The notes under the pieces: generated by a model
Told to the model about the DNA's origin: nothing
Seen by the model: the letters and a program-made list of their open reading frames with translations, nothing else
Database searches by the model: none
Assembly: GCA_002391275.1 (NCBI GenBank)
Contig: DGSC01000038.1
Location: 1 to 40,747, forward strand
Reading direction: 5' to 3'
Length of the DNA stretch: 40,747 nucleotides
DNA from: Prevotellaceae bacterium UBA4372
Lineage (GTDB): Bacteria; Bacteroidota; Bacteroidia; Bacteroidales; Bacteroidaceae
Position numbers and translations under genes: made by a program
In this document: positions 39,078 through 40,747 of the stretch, piece by piece
How the letters are laid out: each line of letters starts with the position of its first letter
Numbering within the stretch: position 1 is the stretch's first letter

Positions 39078-40268
39078 ATGGGACTTTTACAAGACAGATT
39101 GGCTAAATACGACCGCCCTCAAAAGTATAAGGCTTTAGGTATTTATCCATATTTCCGTGAGATTGAAGGCAAACAAGGCACCGAGGTTATTATGGAAGGC
39201 CATCGTGTGCTCATGTTTGGTAGTAATGCCTACACGGGCCTTACTGGTGACGAGCGCGTAATTGAAGCTGGCATCAAGGCTATGCGCCAGTATGGCAGTG
39301 GTTGCGCCGGTTCACGTTTTCTTAATGGCACCCTCGACCTGCACGTCCAGTTGGAAAAGGAATTGGCGGAATTTGTAGGTAAGGAAGAGACAATGTGTTT
39401 TGCAACAGGTTTTACCGTTAATAGCGGTGTGCTTGGTGTGCTCACCGACCGTCATGATTACATTATCTGTGACGATCGTGATCACGCAAGTATCGTTGAT
39501 GGTGTTAGAAATAGTTTTTCGCATCGTCTGAAATACAAGCACAATGATATGGAAGAGCTGGAAGCTCTGCTAAAGCGCTGCCCCGAGGATGTCGTCAAAC
39601 TTATCGTCGTTGATGGCGTGTTCTCCATGGAGGGCGACCTCTGCAAATTACCGGAGATTGTTGCTCTCAAGCATAAATATCCTGGTACAGCTATTATGGT
39701 AGACGAGGCTCATGGCCTTGGCGTCTTCGGCAAACAGGGTAGGGGTGTCTGCGACCATTTCGGACTCACCTCCGAGGTAGATCTCATCATGGGTACCTTC
39801 TCGAAGAGCTTGGCAAGTATTGGTGGCTTTATTGCAGCAGACAGTTCTATCATTAACTATCTCCGCCATCACACGCGTACATATATATTCTCTGCTTCTT
39901 GCACACCGGCTGCCACGGCCGCTGCCCGCGAAGCACTGCATATCATTCAAACAGAACCCGAGCGTATTCAAAAACTTTGGGATGTCACCAATTATGCTTT
40001 GCAGCGGTTCCGCGAAGCAGGTTTTGAAATCGGAGACACCGAGAGTCCGATTATTCCGCTCTATGTCCGCGACGTAGACAAGACTTTTGCTGTAACGAAA
40101 ATGGCTTTCGATGCAGGTGTCTTCATTAATCCTGTTATCCCGCCTGCATGTGCCCCTCAAGACACTCTTGTTCGTGTAGCTTTGATGGCCACACATACCA
40201 AAGAACAAGTGGATGAAGCCGTAGAATCGCTGACAAAGGTGTTCAAGGAGTTGGATATCATTAAATAG
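39078..40268 (+). CDS. spt: Serine palmitoyltransferase
   Basis: This 396-residue enzyme of the alpha-oxoamine synthase family condenses serine with an acyl-CoA to form 3-ketosphinganine, the first step of sphingolipid synthesis. Key residues are visible: the PLP-stacking histidine H136 in DRDHASIVDG, the PLP-contacting DEAHGLGVFG (209-218) and the Schiff-base lysine K243 in GTFSKSLASIGG. GSGCAGSRFLNGTLDLH (73-89) is also conserved. The sequence resembles the Bacteroides sphingolipid enzyme more than 2-amino-3-ketobutyrate ligase. It stands alone on the plus strand, divergent from the lipid kinase gene. A relative acting on glycine or alanine is the main alternative. Confidence 0.9.
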   Translation: MGLLQDRLAKYDRPQKYKALGIYPYFREIEGKQGTEVIMEGHRVLMFGSNAYTGLTGDERVIEAGIKAMRQYGSGCAGSRFLNGTLDLHVQLEKELAEFVGKEETMCFATGFTVNSGVLGVLTDRHDYIICDDRDHASIVDGVRNSFSHRLKYKHNDMEELEALLKRCPEDVVKLIVVDGVFSMEGDLCKLPEIVALKHKYPGTAIMVDEAHGLGVFGKQGRGVCDHFGLTSEVDLIMGTFSKSLASIGGFIAADSSIINYLRHHTRTYIFSASCTPAATAAAREALHIIQTEPERIQKLWDVTNYALQRFREAGFEIGDTESPIIPLYVRDVDKTFAVTKMAFDAGVFINPVIPPACAPQDTLVRVALMATHTKEQVDEAVESLTKVFKELDIIK

Positions 40269-40287
40269 AGAAATATTTGCAAAAATA

Positions 40288-40319
40288 TTTGGCCATTTCA
40301 ATTAAAACGACTACCTTTG
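40288..40319 (+). promoter_or_regulatory. Consensus promoter of the tRNA-Lys pair
   Basis: TTTG (40288-40291), 20 bases, TACCTTTG (40312-40319). The -33 region TTTGGCCATTTC is the same as in the rpsP promoter. Confidence 0.85.
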
Positions 40320-40374
40320 CATCCGCAAAACCAAAGGAAAGTAATAAAAAACTTTCTTAGGTACGAATAACGTT

Positions 40375-40447
40375 GCGTCCTTAGCTCAGTTGGTAGAGCA
40401 ATTGACTCTTAATCAATGGGTCCAGGGTTCGAGCCCCTGAGGGCGTA
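40375..40447 (+). tRNA. tRNA-Lys (anticodon CTT), copy 1
   Basis: These 73 bases fold into a standard cloverleaf: acceptor GCGTCCT with AGGGCGT, D arm GCTC/GAGC, anticodon stem ATTGA/TCAAT with loop CTCTTAA, T arm CAGGG/CCCTG with TTCGAGC, and discriminator A. CCA is not encoded. The first acceptor pair is G-U. The anticodon CTT reads AAG. Confidence 0.95.
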
Positions 40448-40469
40448 CAAAATTAATCGTCATTCATTT

Positions 40470-40542
40470 GCGTCCTTAGCTCAGTTGGTAGAGCAATTGA
40501 CTCTTAATCAATGGGTCCAGGGTTCGAACCCCTGAGGGCGTA
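40470..40542 (+). tRNA. tRNA-Lys (anticodon CTT), copy 2
   Basis: This copy is identical to copy 1 except for one base in the T loop (TTCGAAC instead of TTCGAGC). It lies 22 bases downstream and shares copy 1's promoter and the terminator at 40546. Confidence 0.95.
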
Positions 40543-40545
40543 CAG

Positions 40546-40576
40546 TTCAAGCTTCGTCGTGATGACGGAGCTTGAA
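40546..40576 (+). terminator. Terminator of the tRNA-Lys operon
   Basis: TTCAAGCTTCGTC (40546-40558) pairs with GACGGAGCTTGAA (40564-40576) with one G-U pair, followed by TTGTTTTT. Confidence 0.88.
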
Positions 40577-40632
40577 TTGTTTTTAGGCTATTATAACAAA
40601 CTCCGGTATCAGAATGAAAATGTACAAAAAAA

Positions 40633-40658
40633 GATTGACATCCCGGAGGATGCCAATC
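40633..40658 (-). terminator. Terminator downstream of tRNA-Ser
   Basis: Read on the minus strand, GATTGGCATCC pairs with GGATGTCAATC (one G-U) around a 4-base loop, followed by seven T residues. Confidence 0.88.
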
Positions 40659-40682
40659 AACACATTTCATTAATGAACTTTG

Positions 40683-40747
40683 CGGAAGCTGGGGGATTCG
40701 AACCCCCGGTACGGTAACCCGCACGTCAGTTTAGCAAACTGGTGGTT
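40683..40747 (-). tRNA. tRNA-Ser (anticodon GCT), 5' part outside the window
   Basis: The minus strand holds the anticodon loop TTGCTAA (anticodon GCT, reading AGC/AGU), a long class II variable arm, the T arm GGGGG-TTCGAAT-CCCCC and the 3' acceptor strand AGCTTCC with G discriminator at 40683. The long variable arm and discriminator G support serine. The first 20 or more bases lie beyond the window end. Confidence 0.88.

Overview
The window looks like chromosomal DNA of a member of the Bacteroidales, most likely Prevotella-like. This is inferred from five things. Promoters repeatedly match the Bacteroidetes pattern TTTG-N20-TAnnTTTG. There is a serine palmitoyltransferase gene, an RseC-Rnf cluster in the order BCDGEA, a C10 (streptopain/interpain) protease with a C-terminal tail like those of type IX secretion cargo, and two large carboxypeptidase-regulatory-domain outer-membrane beta-barrel proteins. 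No phage, integrase, transposase or CRISPR array was found.

Layout. (1) 46-5049, minus strand: a tight gene set of 2-keto-3-deoxygluconate kinase, KDPG aldolase, a DUF3298-type lipoprotein, a secreted C10 protease and an HD-domain hydrolase. (2) 5213-7813, plus: NhaC-family antiporter, rsmG and a metallo-beta-lactamase-fold hydrolase, closed by an elaborate nested hairpin at 8021-8093. (3) 8084-10601, minus: phosphohexomutase then nudC, divergent from rpsP (10813-11364). (4) 11668-17727, plus: rseC and rnfBCDGEA, an ion-pumping ferredoxin:NAD oxidoreductase. (5) 17893-23340, minus: CDF cation transporter, ECF sigma factor, short FecR/DUF4974 anti-sigma-like protein and outer-membrane barrel protein. 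(6) 23525-29050, plus: FNT channel, a membrane-anchored HTH-like regulator and a second outer-membrane barrel protein of the same architecture as in (5). (7) 29525-31803: HU-like DNA-binding protein, GNAT acetyltransferase and an exported flavin-reductase-like protein. (8) 32202-35445: grpE, dnaJ, folC. (9) 35466-40268: small exported helical protein, YgiQ radical SAM protein and lipid kinase on the minus strand, divergent from serine palmitoyltransferase. (10) Two tandem tRNA-Lys(CTT) genes and, cut by the window end, a tRNA-Ser(GCT) on the minus strand.

The most unusual signal is a family of GC-rich palindromic elements. Full copies of about 115-155 bp sit in two intergenic gaps of the rnf operon (14559-14700, 16948-17102) and inside two coding sequences of the sigma/FecR/barrel operon (19303-19420, 21598-21712). 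Shorter derivatives lie at 18235-18270, 19075-19134 and 21441-21487. The copies inside genes stay in frame and are read as nearly the same peptide. All four full copies have the same orientation relative to transcription of the host gene. A second, unrelated small hairpin element occurs in the regulator and barrel genes of block 6 (25180-25227, 27710-27757). It is read in different frames and has a compensatory stem change, so it is a DNA/RNA-level element.

The block 6 regulator and barrel genes also share an upstream region of about 130 bp. It has the same spaced boxes at exactly the same distance from the -7 element (24205-24334 and 26117-26246), which argues that the pair is co-regulated. 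Blocks 5 and 6 therefore hold two related outer-membrane proteins under two different kinds of control: an ECF sigma/anti-sigma pair, and a membrane-tethered HTH protein with a shared operator.
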